The position numbers and the translations under genes were made by a program. The notes beneath the pieces are model-generated. The model searched no databases. It saw only the letters and a program-made list of their open reading frames with translations, and was not told the origin of the DNA. Below, piece after piece: positions 24,544-39,100 of a stretch of DNA of 64,000 nt. Source of the DNA: Rhea pennata (taxonomy: Eukaryota; Chordata; Aves; Rheiformes; Rheidae); assembly GCF_028389875.1 (NCBI RefSeq), contig NC_084702.1, forward strand, positions 63,280,553 to 63,344,552, in the 5' to 3' direction. The first letter of the stretch is position 1, and each line of letters opens with the position of its first letter.

Positions 24544-26594
24544 AGTGATAATAAGTAATGTAGTCACAGAAATTGACATTTTACTTCATACAACATCCAC
24601 CATTTTCTTTTTCTTTTTGTGTTTATATGTCCCTAAAACTTTTGACCCAATTCTGATTTCAACAAAGGAAATAGGAAAATGCCTGTGACTGAAAAAAAAA
24701 GCAATAATGGCAACAGTAGCACCGCCCAAGGAATATGAAATTGTGCAATATTTCATGTGAGGTTTAGTAGCAGAGCAGGAATTCAAATATGACACTGAAT
24801 TAAGCATTCAGTTGAGATAAATGCCATTTATTTGCATTTATCTGTATTTATTGTTTGGATGTTCTTTACTTTCTTGCATACATTTGGATCCTTACTATAG
24901 TTCCCCAATTTTTCAGCCACCTCCGTTCTCTGGAATTCCTTGGAATTCCAGCCAGGTCTTTGTTGTGAGCGAGGAACAAGAGCTGTCCATTATGTTGTGC
25001 AGGGAAAAGAATTTCTTTTATGAATCAAAAAATGTGTTCTTTATTTAGGAAAAAAGCACAATATATCTTCACTCTGTGTAAACAATCTGACCTTCAGGTG
25101 GAATGTAGCCAAGGGGTCTATAAATAGTATCCTTAATAAGGAAGGAGACAGAAGCATTTAGAGTTCAATTGGCAACCCTCGCATACGGAGAAACAGAAGA
25201 TGAGTTACCTGTAACTCTGGTGCTCTCAAAAACATAGCTGTAATTTTTAAAGAAACTCAGTTCAGTTTGTGCAGACCAGATACAAGGATTTTTCATCCGA
25301 AAACAACAGCAGGGCGCCCTGTATATTATAAAAGCCTTTCACTGTTGTATGGTGCTTCCTTTGCCATTTCATGAGCATCTCACAGTCTTCAACGTGTTCA
25401 TCATTGCTGCACCACAGACAGAAAGGCAGTGGAGACGACACAGGGCAAACTGAGGAAAGAGGAGCCCAAGTGTCTCACCCCGACTGCACCGGCACTCTGT
25501 GATGAAGCATGGATTCAAACCTGTGTTGCAGGTGCTAGGCTCGTGACCTACGTATTGATGGGCTTCCTTTCTTCCACAGGGTGCTTCAAAGTGTTTGCGA
25601 GGCCCCATTCCTACCTCCAGACACCTGGTAGTTTTACAGGAAGAAAGACGCCCATTATTTAACTTTGGTTGCGATGATTTGGTATTGATATAGGGAGACT
25701 TGTTACAGTGGAGGACTCGCATTCTCCCTGTCTCTTACGGCCTCACAGTGTTACGAGGGAGCTCAGAGCAAGAGATGGCTGCTGCTGCAGTGTGTTTTAG
25801 CACAGCTCAGCAACAGTCTGCACAACAGTCAGGGATGCTCTGGGCAGATGTTTGCTCCCAGTACATTTGTGCATCTTCATGACTGATTTAGCAGGAAGAT
25901 TTGTGTGAAAATATTTTTCTTCACACAGATATTTTGGGAACGACATTTCTTCATGCAGGCATGTTTGTATTTAGGACAGCGCGTGCATGTAAGTTGTGCT
26001 GACTGATTGTCAACTGCCATTAAACTTTAGTGATTTCTTAGGGAATATAAACTAACCCACAGGAGGATCCTCTCCACAGTCCCAGCCCATGTTCATCTCT
26101 GAACCTGCTTGGATTTTACTAGTGGAAAAGTCCAGAAGGCAGGTAATAACACCAATATCAGTTCCTGTTGTCTTCCTTAGACATGTTTTTAAAAAGTTGC
26201 ATTTCCTAGGTTTTATTTTATTTCCCGAACTCATTGCAGTGGCATGGAAAGCTGGAAGTCCTGCTTCCCTCCTCAAAACCAGGCTTGCTTCTCCTCACAA
26301 TGCAAACAACATCCTCCACACCAAAACAAAAACTGAATAGACTGATCATTAAAGCCGTGGAAAAGCACCAGCTGTCCGGACACGTAGCAGGACAGCAAGT
26401 GCTATTTACCCGGGGAGCCTTTCGGATGATTCAGGCCCACTCCATTGTCCAGGGAAGGAGCTCACATCACGCAGCGCAGCGGCGAGACCTGAGCCCTCGC
26501 TGTCCCTTTCCCTCTCTGCTTCCCCCCCTTTGTTTCAGGCCATTGTTTCCACGCAGAGGCTGAACCGCTTGGGGACAAGACCGGGTCTTCCGGT

Positions 26595-26665
26595 GAGCTT
26601 ACGGAGGCTGAGGCACAGAGAAGCCCCGGTGCTGCCCGGGGCTGTTCGAACCCACGCTGTGCTGA
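26595..26665 (-). repeat. MIR-like SINE fragment (minus orientation)
   Basis: GGCTGAGGCACAGAGAAG, followed after a GC-rich stretch by GGGCTGTTCGAACCCAC, has the order seen in the reverse complement of MIR. There the 'actgaggcacagagagg' core-end comes first and the tRNA-like B box comes after it. The copy is short, diverged and unusually GC-rich. Confidence 0.35.
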
Positions 26666-28564
26666 GTAAAGCACACACATATAAACTTCAGTAGCTAAGC
26701 ATGCAAAGCCACGCAAATATGTGAACTTCAAAGGTTGGCTGCAATTCGCCTGTGTAGTGATGTATCACACCTGTAACCCAAAATTATTAGTCAATATTTC
26801 TGATATTCTCTGTAGGACTCAATAACATGAGTTACACTCAAGGAGAATCAAGCTAATCTTCAGTATGGCCTCAAACAGACAACATATTCTGTATTACAAT
26901 TGTCTGCATTACAGTAGCTCTTCAGGATCCTATTTAGTGTTGTCTCCTTGCCTCTTGCTGTTTTAAAGTAAAATCAGCCTCTCTACTATGCTAGTTTTTT
27001 TCTTCCTGTCTGCTTTTTTTTCTAATTCTTGTTATAAAAAGATCTTTTTTTTTCTCACCACAGATGTTTTTCCAAAGTGCACCCAAAATTATTATTTCAG
27101 CAGACAAACCCTGTCTCAGTCACCTCAGATTCTACAAGACAGAATGACATCTTGTTTTAAAACTCATATCATTATCTATTCCCTCTACCGCACCGCAGAA
27201 GTTTAAATTATTTTCTTTAATTAAATTTAAAATGTTTACTTCTTTATACTATTTCTGTCCAGTTCTTCCTCATAAAAGCAAATTTCCTTCCACATTCTGG
27301 AACATGCAATAAAGAAAGCAGAAAAAATTTGAAGCAGAGTTTGAAACTGAGTTTTTAATATTATGGTAAAATGACTGTACCTTCTACACTTGTAATAAAA
27401 AATAATATCAATATTTACCTCTTGTTTAATGATTGCATCTTTATCTCCAAAGCACATTTCCCTTTCCTGTTTAAAAGGAAGAAAGTGAGACCCAAAGTAC
27501 TGGTATAATATAGTCAGGTTCACCCATCAGATGGGGAAAAGCTGGGAACAGATTCAGGTCTCTTGCTAATAAAAACCTGAGATGTTGAAAATCATTTTTT
27601 CTTTTTAAACTTAAGCCTCTGTGTTACATTTTTTTTTTCCTTGAGGACAAACTGGTGTATTTCTGCAGTCCTTACCTAATAAGTGCTTACAGAAGGCAAA
27701 TGGAGTCTTGTATAGGAGCAGTAAAGATTGCAAGGAGGAGTCCCTTGGCTACACTGCCAAGTTTCCAAGAAGTAGCTGAAAAGGTCTCCAGAATCTTTTC
27801 TCTGCCACCATGCCTTCATGAAAGGGAAATATTTTTCTTTCTGATATGTACACTTAGCACTTCCAAATATTTTAATCAGCCATACGAGGCTCTTCTGTTG
27901 TTTGAAATAAACGATTCAGTCAAAAGTTGTATTTGAGAAATAGTCCATTACTAATAAAGTACCTTTTAAAAAAAACTAGCAGCCTTGTTTAAACTCACAC
28001 CCATCTGAACAGCAAATCTCCTTATGCTCAAGACTTTTATTTACTACGTGGTTTATTAAAATGAGGCATCATCTTATGAAAAGAACTTTCTCTGGGTCTT
28101 GCAAGTTGGAAGTGTAAATTCTAAATCTAGTAGACTATTTCCAAGTACCTGTGAATGGTGTGGATTCTGACCGGGTAAAAAAACGACTGTGCGTGCTAAG
28201 GCATCTAGGACCAACCAAAGCAGCCTGGCAGGGAGCTTCCAGTGGGACCTTCTGAAGTGTGCTGCAGTCTGAGACTGTCTCCTAAGGCAGAGCAGATCAA
28301 CTAAACCAAATACAGACTTCGCTGTCGGGCCATGGGCAGGGAGGGAACAGCACAGGCCCTGGTTTCTGCCATTTGCTTTACGCTGCCTGGCCAGCTGCAG
28401 CTCTGCAGTGTGTGCTACACCCATGCTACGAGCTTGTCTACATGCCAAAGGTTTTCTGTTCTAGCAATTCTGGCAACTTCCCTGTACCTGAGCAAGAAAG
28501 TACTTTTGTTGGCATGGCTCAAGTCAGTTCCCAGAGCAGAGTAAGCTCTGTTGACAGGCATAAC

Positions 28565-28582
28565 TTTTTTTTTTTTTTTTTT
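28565..28582 (+). repeat. Poly-T homopolymer (18 T)
   Basis: An uninterrupted run of 18 T in intergenic DNA; simple repeat. Confidence 0.95.
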
Positions 28583-30840
28583 GGAATAATGACAGATCTA
28601 TTAAGGTTTCTCTGGGCAATTTTCTTCAGGTTCCTAGCCAGCCTTACTATGACGCACTAGCCCACTGGGTAGTGGCAATTCATTCAAATCCTAATGCCAA
28701 AGAACCCCCTTTGCAAGGGAAAGAGCCAAGCGCTCCGCTCCTTTCTTGTCATTAAGAATGAAATCGTTTCTCACTGGTGTACGCTCTTCTGAGACCGTAC
28801 AGTGTTCCACTGCCTTGGCAGAAAATGTCTTGTCTAGACAAAATTCCTACCTAGCAGATTACATCTAAATAGCACTGGACGGAATCAAGGAGTTCAAAGT
28901 GCAGTTGAAGAAATCAGGTGAGATCATACAAGGAGTCAACAAGTGATGCAACCTGGGAATTTTTAACAGCTGTTGCATTATGTTTTGTTAAAATCAGAGT
29001 TCTCTAGGAGCCCTGTAAACTTGGGTTCTGCTGAACACTTTTTTTAGTAAGTCTTGTTGTGTTTTATGTGAAATCCAAAGAAAAAATAATGAAAAATACA
29101 CCTTTGTATCATGCTACAACCCACTGTAAGTATAAATAGGTATTTTGTACTTTAAAGTGAAGTTCCACAAATAAAATCAGTGCATTTTGCTAAGATAATA
29201 TATTAAAAATTTTTAACTGAGAGCTATTTAGTAGGTTCTATATTGTTCTTCATTTTTCCCAGAATGTTGTTGGAAACATTCATGAATGATTTGTGGTAAT
29301 CATAACAAGAGGCAACTATTTACTTCTGAAAAAGAAAGAAAACAGATAAAGGATTTTCTGTTTCTCTTTTTACTTGTTTTGTGTGAAGAGGAAGAGTTTA
29401 ATATATTGTACTCTGAGCCAAAATCGTAAAATGACATTGGCACCAATATCTGAAAAATATTAGAGAAAAACAAAGCTTAGGAAAAGCAAGAATAAATATT
29501 TCGCAAGAGAGAATTTAGTGGCATTTCACATTTTAAAAGTGTACTCTCTGCAACAGGCCTAAATGACCAAGAGCTCATTTCTCCAGTGGGATCAGCTCTG
29601 TGACTGGATCCAGTGAAGCACTTATATATGGTATGTTTAAATTCAAGCGCATAAATAATATTGTAAGCTTTACTCAAATGTTTAAAAGTGCTCAGGAATT
29701 TCATTGGATAACATGAGAGTGCTCTGCATCTCCCAGGCTTGAGACACTGTAAACATCTCTGAAATAAATGGAGAGAATATTTTCACTCCAACACTGTCAT
29801 TTCTGTGACAATCTCCTCATGGCTATGACTCAGCTCTCATTAGCTAAATAAATCAGCAGAGGGACATCATCACAGCTGAAAGGTCTTCAGGACTTGGACT
29901 GGAATAGACCTATGTTACCTATTCTCAGCTAAAACTAAAATTGTTTGGAAATGCTAACTGGATTCTAATATTCAAACCAGTCAAGTTTCATGAAGATTTA
30001 TTTTGAATCCTGCAATCTTCTTAAACAGAGTGGAATGATTTTATATTCACTTTCACTTTTTCTCTGTTGGGTTTGAGCAGACTTGGAAGTTGTGTGTGAG
30101 AAGATGCATGTACTCAATGGCAAGCTGTTTGCAGGGAAACATTTGCCAATAACCTGGAGAGCCTCATCCTGCAAAAACTCTAACTCTGAGATTTACACCT
30201 TGCTTTCAGGTCAAATTCTGTGGTATGAATAGTGCAGCCTACATTTACCTCCAAATCAATCAAGTTTACTTACTAAGGGACATACGGCCTCTCAGTGCTT
30301 CTCTTTGCCAACAACAGAGCAGATAAGAGGGATGCACATTTCACCTATGGCATTTGCTTACCTAAAATCCCACCTGTGTAATGGCCATTTCAGTAAGACA
30401 ATCGACTTTTTAACCACAAAATGGAGATCTTATTTAGGTATCTCAGACAGCACACAGGTTCACCTAACATGGACCTGCTTGTTGTAGCCTGTACTTTTGA
30501 AGGCATAATAGAAAATATTTACCATTCCTTGTCACTGCGACTGAGCCCTCATGGCATTTATTTTACATAGAGCACTCCATTTGCACCGCCTACTGCAAGC
30601 TAGATGTATTAGCCAGCATTGACTTCAAAATGCCTTCTAGTCTTTGTTATTTTGATCATTTCTCCTTCTAAGCATATCAAACACAAAAGCATATGGTTGA
30701 CTAAGCCTAAATCCAACCAAAGTGGACACAAGGATCCATGCAGAGACAAAGGTGTTCCTTTTTCCCCTTTTTCTGTCATCATCATTATTGAGGTCTCTCC
30801 TTCTCAAAGACACTTAACAACAAAAAGCTTATTACTGTGG

Positions 30841-30862
30841 CACACACACACACACACACACA
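30841..30862. repeat. (CA)11 microsatellite
   Basis: Perfect dinucleotide repeat of 11 units, a likely polymorphic marker in intergenic DNA. Confidence 0.97.
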
Positions 30863-33131
30863 TTTTGTGTTCTTTGGACACAAAATCGTCCAAAGAAATA
30901 CTAAAAATACCAAAATTGCTGACAGTTATTATAGAGTGATACAACAAAGCACGAGTTGCTCTCACCATCTTAGTGTAACTAGCTCCTGATGTAATTAACA
31001 AAGAACAAGAACCATATAGGAACAGTAACAAAAAATGTTTTGTTGAAACATCAGAGAAACTAGAGAACCTCTCACTTCCTCTACCCTGATGACTGATCCC
31101 AAATACCATACTGAGAGATACTGAGATTTAGCCCAGAAGAGAATGAAGAGCCTGAAACTTCTTGGAAGAAATATAATTCTGACTTCCTTCCATCTTGTCT
31201 AGCACTTAAATAGAAGATCCAGATTCCTATCTTAAATCCATGTTGAGGAAGGAAGAGCTCTATCAGAATTATGCACATTCAGATAGTGAGTAATTGCGGA
31301 TATGACAACCAAATTCAGATTCTCATTCATTTCTAAAACATTTTAAATGAGTCCATCTTTACCAGGTCAGCTGGCCCTGATGGTAGGTAAAAGGATACAT
31401 CTGATGTATGAAGCAAACATTAAGTTACAGTTTTATTTAGACCGTACTATTACTCCACCATAACTAGAATAGAGTGCATAGATATAGCACTCTAAGCATA
31501 TCCCCAAAGAGGTGCTCCTAAAAAGGGAGCATGCTGGAAAAAGTAACAGGACACCCCATCTGAAGGCCTCAGTGCTTCTCATCCCAGTATTTAGGGATGG
31601 TATCAAACACTGGGAGGTGAGCTAGCTGATGTACAGGGCAGTTCATTTACTGGTTTATTCAGAATGGAAGGAACTAAACTTGGGAAAATGCGTGCTTTTA
31701 TGGTTTGAGGAATAAATGTGCTTAGGGAACAAAATCACATTGGAAGTTTTTTTAATGGTTTGTTTAATAAAACATCTGTGTTTTTTTTCACTTTTTTTTC
31801 CCCCAAGTGGGATTTCCAGAAAGAAAAAGTTATTTTGTTCAGGTTGTGAAATCTCAGAATGATGCTGTTTGGAAGGAATATATCTGATTCACTAACAGAA
31901 CCAACAGATTACTTTCAAGACTGGGAAGTCAAGGAGATAAATGTTACAACTAGAATAACCTAATAACCCGACATCCTAAAACTGGCCAGATCTCACCTGG
32001 CTGAGCTAATGTATGAGGACAAACACACAGGAGTCTAGTGGGAACAGGACTGTACTCTTTGTATACATGGCCATAGAGAAACTTTTACAGTATTTTTGAT
32101 GACATAGACTGCCAAAAAGAGAACAGATGGGTATTTTAAGAATGCAAATAAAATCTACAAATTATCCAGAAAATAAATACTCTAAAAGGAGAAGAGAATG
32201 TAATTAAAAACATTTGTGAACATATATAAAGTCACATTGCATGGGCATTCATATTATGCATGGACTCATATTATTTCACGTATGACTTTTGTTGGCCTAT
32301 TCTTTGTAATCCTCATTGCTAGCAGCAGTAATAAATCAAAATAAAATCACCACACATTAAAAGTAGAACAATAAGCACCAAATACCATAAATTTTTAACC
32401 CTTTACTCTGAGATTTTTACTCTAAATATTATACTACAACACAATTTCTTAGAAAGAAGCTGCTTACGATACATGAAACAAAAATATTAGACACTGAAAA
32501 TTTGGTCGCATACCTGAGCAGCTACTACATCACTTGTCAGCTTACTTTAATGGTTTGTTTTAGCCAGCAGATCTATCCCTGAGAGGTGTTACTTGTGTGG
32601 GTTCTTTGGGACATGTCACATTTTGCATTTTATCCCATTCCTTCTACAATGACTTGATAGAAAAAACCTAAACTTCTCAAACTCTGGTTTGATACTAAAT
32701 TTCTCAGTTGCTATGCTGTAGCCTCTCTTGCAAAATCTGAGTTCTATTCAAAAGTCACTTAGAAGTGCTTAGGAGTGTACCACAGTACTGCAGAGAGAGA
32801 AATAAAAGTAGGATAGCCAAAAATAAGATTTACATGTTAGATGTGTGGCATTACTGTAGTAGTTATGTTCATGGCTTTGGGCACACTAGTGAATACAATT
32901 TATATATCACCTTGTTGCAGAAAGAATACAGGATCTCTGCAACTGAAATCTTCATTTACTTGTGAAGAAAATAAATTGGCAAATCATCTTGAAAATTCAT
33001 TTTTGGTTATGCTTGCTAGTATTTGCAGAAAGGACTGAAAGAGAAGCCTCTAGGTTTTGTGTCTTACCTCTGTACCGCTATGTGATACATGCTTTCTCTT
33101 AAAAGGAAACGTAGCCCAGTTAGGCAAATTT

Positions 33132-33152
33132 ACACACACACACACACACACA
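33132..33152. repeat. (AC)10 microsatellite
   Basis: Perfect dinucleotide repeat of about ten units, in the same strand sense as the CA repeat 2.3 kb upstream. Confidence 0.97.
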
Positions 33153-36100
33153 GTGTTCAAGGTTGTCTTTATAAACTTTTGAACCCTTCTGGCTTCCAAA
33201 AAGGAACACTATCACAAAAGAATTTTAAAGAATTATTAGAATCATTTATCATAGTAAGAGACTAAGTAATAATAAAGAATAACCCGTCATTGGTGTTTCT
33301 GAAAGATCCAAAGATTCCACATCGAAAGTATTTGCAAGACTTCCAATACGATACCCAAGGACTGTGATTAATGTCGTGTGCCTGTTTATTTTTCCCCTGA
33401 GAACCTGAAAGGGTAAAAAAAAGATCACAACTAAACAAAAGCATATCAATAACAGGAAACTGTTGGTGAGAAATACCCCGATCTTCCTGTAAATTCACGT
33501 CACCACATTCCCTAGGGACAAAGGTGCGTGAACAGCATGGTAAATAATTATGATTTAATATGAGGCCTTGCAATGCTGTTTACAGTTTAACAACAAAAAG
33601 GAATTGTTTCTCAAGGCGCAAAATAAGCAAATAATAGAAACACATATCAATATAATCAGGAAATGATGATGTTATGTCTGGGTCAGCTGCTGAAAACAGA
33701 TTGCAATCTATCAAAGTATCAACCTGATATCTCCATGCAGCCCACAGGGAAACATCAGTGATGGGAGAGAATCTTCCCCTGTTTTGAATGCTAGTGATCT
33801 CACTTTGATCATTTGATGAAAGTGTAGGGGACTGAATTTTTGCAGAAGACTCTCCATAGCTGGTTTCACTTGCTGATGTTTAGGGAATTCGATGCCTGTA
33901 TTTGTTGAAAGCATCTGAAAAAGACTTCTTGCATTTCATATTCAAAAACTGAAAATAAAACACTGGGGGAGGAGAAGTGAAGGAATAGTAACAGCTGGTC
34001 TCTTTCAGGAAGATGATGTTGTTGAATATAGCCAGGAAATCAGCAATAAAAAAAAGATCCGATCTCCTTGCAGAAACATAGCAGGCAATTTCAACAGAGA
34101 ACAGAGAAACCTCTTAGTTCCTTATTAAAAAAAATGTTTTAGTAAAATGCATAAAACACACAAAGAATGCCAGCAATTTTTCTTTACAGAAATATACTGT
34201 ATATACTGGATACTAAGGCAAAATCAATTACGTAAAAGCCGCACAGAACAAGACGTCTTTGTACAGAGGACTAACATCTACGGCAGAAAGCTTGAAGCAT
34301 TTAAATATACTTTCAATTCTTATGTAAAGGAAAATAACTCCAGCTACGCTTGTCAGATTTTCCAGTTGATGAGGGTCAGGTCAGGTCAAAGCCTGAACGA
34401 GAAAACTCCACGAATCTTCTAGGTGCTGCCTGAAATAGAAGCAGTGAGTGGAGAGACCTTCCTCTGTCACGCAGGACTGAAAGAAAGCATCAGCACTTAA
34501 ATTCTGGCAAGTACCAGCTTCCAGGACTTACAAACATTCCCTAAAGCTCCTGAGAATGAAGAAATATTCACCTCCTCCCCCCTTTTTTTCTGCCTTTATC
34601 TATACTATTTTCCTCAGAAGTATTTTGGTGCTTAGCACCTATGTCAGTGCCTAACTCCTGTTGAATGAATCACTCATTGCATGACTGTCATGCATAGGAA
34701 GCAGACGAAGCAAGCAGCAAGCTTTGCACAGCTCTTGGGTTAGAGTGTATGCTTTACCATACCCACTGCAAGTTGAAGTTAATGTTATTTCCATTCGGCT
34801 GTGCCTGCCTGCCATCCCAAGCGGATGACTTTTTACACTGCTGTGGGGATAATGCCAATCATCTTAACAGATGCTTGCGCTTTTATCTATGCTCTGCATT
34901 ACATTCCTCAAAGAGAAGGGTGCCAGAAACAAACAGGTTTTCTGAAAGTACATAAGGGAACAATACACAATAGGAGTTGTTTTATACCACTGGGTATAAA
35001 CAAGAACAAAACCCAGTATGCATGGAATGAAAAACACTGTTTATCAAGATGTCAGTGGCTGGCAGATTGCAGCTGACACTCTGCAATTCAGGCTGCAGAC
35101 ATCCAGTTTGTTAGAAAAGGCACTGCTGGGGCCAAATGGAGTCATTTGTACATTTGGGGTTGACTTTGTAAATAGTTTCAAAGTGAAAAAAATGAGATAA
35201 TTTCTTTATTTTTAGAGGATTCAGATTTTAATTTAAAAAGTTTCTACATAAATACCGGGTTTTTTTTTTGAAATGACACTTCAAGACTAACCACTGGCAT
35301 TCCAGTTTTATAAAGAGCAGATTAGAAAAAAGGCTATCAGTTTAAAAAAAATTAAAACTGTTTGGCAGACAGTGTCTTTCCTCCCTAAGGCAGTCAGGAT
35401 GCTTAGAAAGTGTACAAGGAACAAGAGAAAACATCTCTGTCCTCTCAATACCTAAAATGTTTTTACCTCCTCTCTCCTCAGCTGCCTTCCTGTGTATTTT
35501 CAGGCCCTTGCCTCTGGCCTTGTTGGAGGACATGGCTCGGTAAGAGGAGAAAGAGAGGAAGGCAAGTATTTTCCACAGCTGGATGGGAAAGAGAAGTGGT
35601 GTCTGTAAAAGAGTTGTTACTTTTGGCTTGTGAAATGAGTTCTTAAAAGTATTCTTCTGATGAATTATTTGTCATGATTAAAACCAAAGCTAAAAGACAT
35701 ACTTAAGATCAAGTTCAGTTAAACATAATTATAAATTTTTTAAAGACAACTTCTCTGCCTACTGCTCCTGAGAAAGAAGAAATTAGTGCTATTGTGATAA
35801 ATGAAGTGGGCAAACCCATCTGGTTGGTATTTTGGAAATATGCTTCAACACCCTCATGCCTAAATTATAAGCAGGCAAACTCTGTCTCATTGTGCTTGCT
35901 CCCTAGTTCACCACTGCTGAAAATGAAATAAATATTTGGTTTATGGTTCTACCAAAATATTTCATTTTACCACAATTTTTTCAAAGTAGGTCTAAAATGT
36001 TTTCTCCCATTCTGGGAATGTTTTCCCCCTTTTTGGTTTAGTCTTCTAACTCAAAAGTCAAATCATTCACACTGTTTTATAAGCACACGTCTAAGAAACA

Positions 36101-39100
36101 AATGCTTTAGAGCTACCTGCTTCTTTGACAGATTTTAATGTTTTCAGTGTTGTCAGAATATCATGAACAAAGAAAGATAAAACATAATTTTAAGCCAAGT
36201 ATTATTCTCCATTGTTGCAAGAACAATGCTACTAACTTGCATATTTCCTAAGATATTCTTAAAACACCTAGAGACTTTACCTAGATATAAAAATAGCCCT
36301 GAGAATTAGACAAGAACTGCATATTTTTTCCAAATTACATCTGGAGAAGCCAAGATGAGGGGAAGAAGGAAAGAGTCATCAGAAGAATTAGGAATGAATC
36401 ACACATACCTTGGTAAATGAATGGTAAAATATCCTATGATTTTGATCTTTTGCCAAGAACAGTAAGTAATATTTCCTGGAATTTACTGAAATATTTGCAG
36501 ACAAATGTGACTAAACATATCAAGTTGCAGTGTCCTCATCACAACAAGTGCAAGTTTGTAAAATCATAAAAAATTGTACCAGTATTTCTCTTTCTCAAGT
36601 TATCCTTAATACTGCTTATCATATTAACAGGATGAAAAGAAAGGGAAGAACCCTTTACTACAGGAAGGCTCTACAATATGATCTAATAGAGAAAATAAGA
36701 ACTAAGCCTCAGCATGCTGTGTTATTCAGCTAGCTCATAGCAATATACATTTCACACCATGGTAACACAAAGAAACTCCAAGTCAGATGTTCAGGCAGTG
36801 TAAATCAGCATGGCAGCACCTGGTCAACCACAGCTGAGGCAGTTCTCAACTGCACTTAGTGTCATATTAGTCTGATGCAAGTTTTCAAACATTACTCGTG
36901 GAAAAGCAAATTTCTGTAGAATTCATACTCCAGTGATTAATGAGTGGATGTTTATTCACAAGACTAGATTGTCTTCAGAATCCCCCCTTCACATTTCAAA
37001 AGTTTTCTTTGCCTGATATCGCTTTCATGTTAAAGAAAAGTTGTCACATCAGCGCTGGCATGTGCCAATCGTCACTAGCAAGCAATATGCGAGATCCCAC
37101 AGTTACCTCTGATTTTACAGACAGAAATAACTGGTGACTTAGTGATTTCTTTGGCAAATGCTGACCTTTTACTGCTATGTTTTCTATTGAAAAATAAGAC
37201 GAGGGAGGTTTCAAACAGTCAAAATACTATAACTGCTTAGTCTGGTCATCCAAAAAACTGGTAACTGGGAAGTACTAAGTTTTGGGACAAAGACAAGATT
37301 GTTTAAGATGTGTACAAATACGAAGTCCATCTTCTATCCAGGTGAACAGACTGTCTGTGTTTTGAAAATAGCCGGCCACACAGCAGTCTGTTTTGAAATT
37401 AGCAGGAGATGCTAGATCCTTAATAGTTTCAGGGAAAGAACAGAAACACTAAGGAAATTCTTCCCTGTGCCAGAGGATGGAGAGCTCAGCCATGCATACC
37501 CTGCATGGTGATACCATCAAAGAGGAGAATAACAGAGTAATTTTCCCCTTTTGTTTTACTTTCCTCTTGAGGACTGCGACACAGATGTGGCAATATCCTA
37601 TAAGGAGGACTATATATCAAATACAAATGCTCTCAGTACATCTGTTTTTGAAGTCATACTGTAGTGAGAGAATTCTGATCAGTTACAAAACACAGTGCCG
37701 GTCCTGCCCATACTGGCAAAATCCCTGTTTGACTATCACGTGGAGGATTAAAACTACTACCGTGAACAAAACCAAGCGGATAAGAGTATTTTTACAATGG
37801 ATAGATTCTGATGTGCAAAGCACTTCAGCACTTCTGAAGTCAAAGAGATCTGGACCTCTAAGATCCATAGGTAGCTCATTTCCTACTTCTAATTATTTTC
37901 ATTGGATCACATGGCTGAAAGCTGTGGCTTTTTTTCCTTTTTTTAAAAAAAGTCTCCATGCCATATTTAAGGGAAAAATGACTATCTCCAACATAACACT
38001 ACTCAAACGTCAGCTATCAAATGACTAATTCCATTTTTTTCCATATGAAAAACCACATTTACGCAAAGCAACCAATTCTTTCTTTCAAAATTCTACACTC
38101 TTAAAGTTACAGAAATATCTCACTTGATCTATCAAGCATTATATTTTATATGCTTTATTTTATAATGCTTTATAATTTCATAGTCCTTAAGTGGAGTCAG
38201 GAGTGGGTTGGAAAAAATTACACAGACCTGTAAAATGCACATCACTGGGTGGGTCTGATTCTGTTCTCTTTATCAACAATTTTCAAACACTGTAAATCAA
38301 CTGAATTCAGTGATGTCACATGAGTATGAGTGAGAAAAGAGTCAGGCTCTTTGTGGGCAGACTGTTCCTCAGGAAACACCCACACAAGTAGTTAGACATG
38401 AGATCTCCTCAGAGAGATCATATTAGATTTGGCTGACCTCTGCCACTGTTAATAAGAAAATGGGGATAATACAGGGAAAATGAACCTTCTTCTAGTTTTG
38501 GTCAATGTCCACTTCAGACAATTCTCACATGAGCAACTCTGCCAGGAGAAGCTCTGGTGTCTCCAGAAGTCAATTGCACAACTCAGTGACCCGTGGATAT
38601 AGAACTAAGCAAAGTGCAGTGGCCATGCATGCCTATTTTCCTCATCTTCTGGATAAAAAGAGTGAGAAAGCCAAAGTAAACCAGACATGCTGTGCTTAAT
38701 AGTTAAAGTGTTTGCAGAATAAACATGGCTGGAGTATGTTTGTTAAAATAAAGAGCATTGTTCTTCTATACACAGAACACAAATCTAGAGCCTCGGGAAA
38801 ATCTCACGTCCTTGCAAACATAAAAAAGAGGGGAGAGAGTCTGTGTTGAAAGAGAACAGGATTGACTGGGAGTTTGAAGATCTGCCTAAGTAAGTATAAA
38901 TAAGTATAAACTCTCTGGATTACCGCAGCTTTAGTGAAAATGCTGATATACAGTAAAAATAAACAATCAGTGAACCTTTTCTCCAACTCATTGGATATCC
39001 TTCTTTCTGATATCTATACTCCAACCATACCTATACAGATGTCTACCTACTACCTGCAAGGCAAACAGGAATGCAGATATAAGCAGGAATAAACTCTTTC

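Noticed and set aside
26641-26660. GTTCGAACCC, resembling a tRNA B box
   Set aside because: No A box or cloverleaf can be drawn around it. The order of motifs fits a reversed MIR fragment better.
28074-28448. 124-codon antisense frame in moderately GC-rich DNA
   Set aside because: No recognisable protein motif and no exon signals; likely chance. The sense strand vaguely resembles DNA-transposon relics but not enough to call.
37477-38028. 183-codon open frame on the + strand in the gene-free interval
   Set aside because: No recognised domain, no splice or promoter context, AT-rich low-quality composition, and a competing antisense frame. It fits chance expectation for 64 kb searched in six frames.
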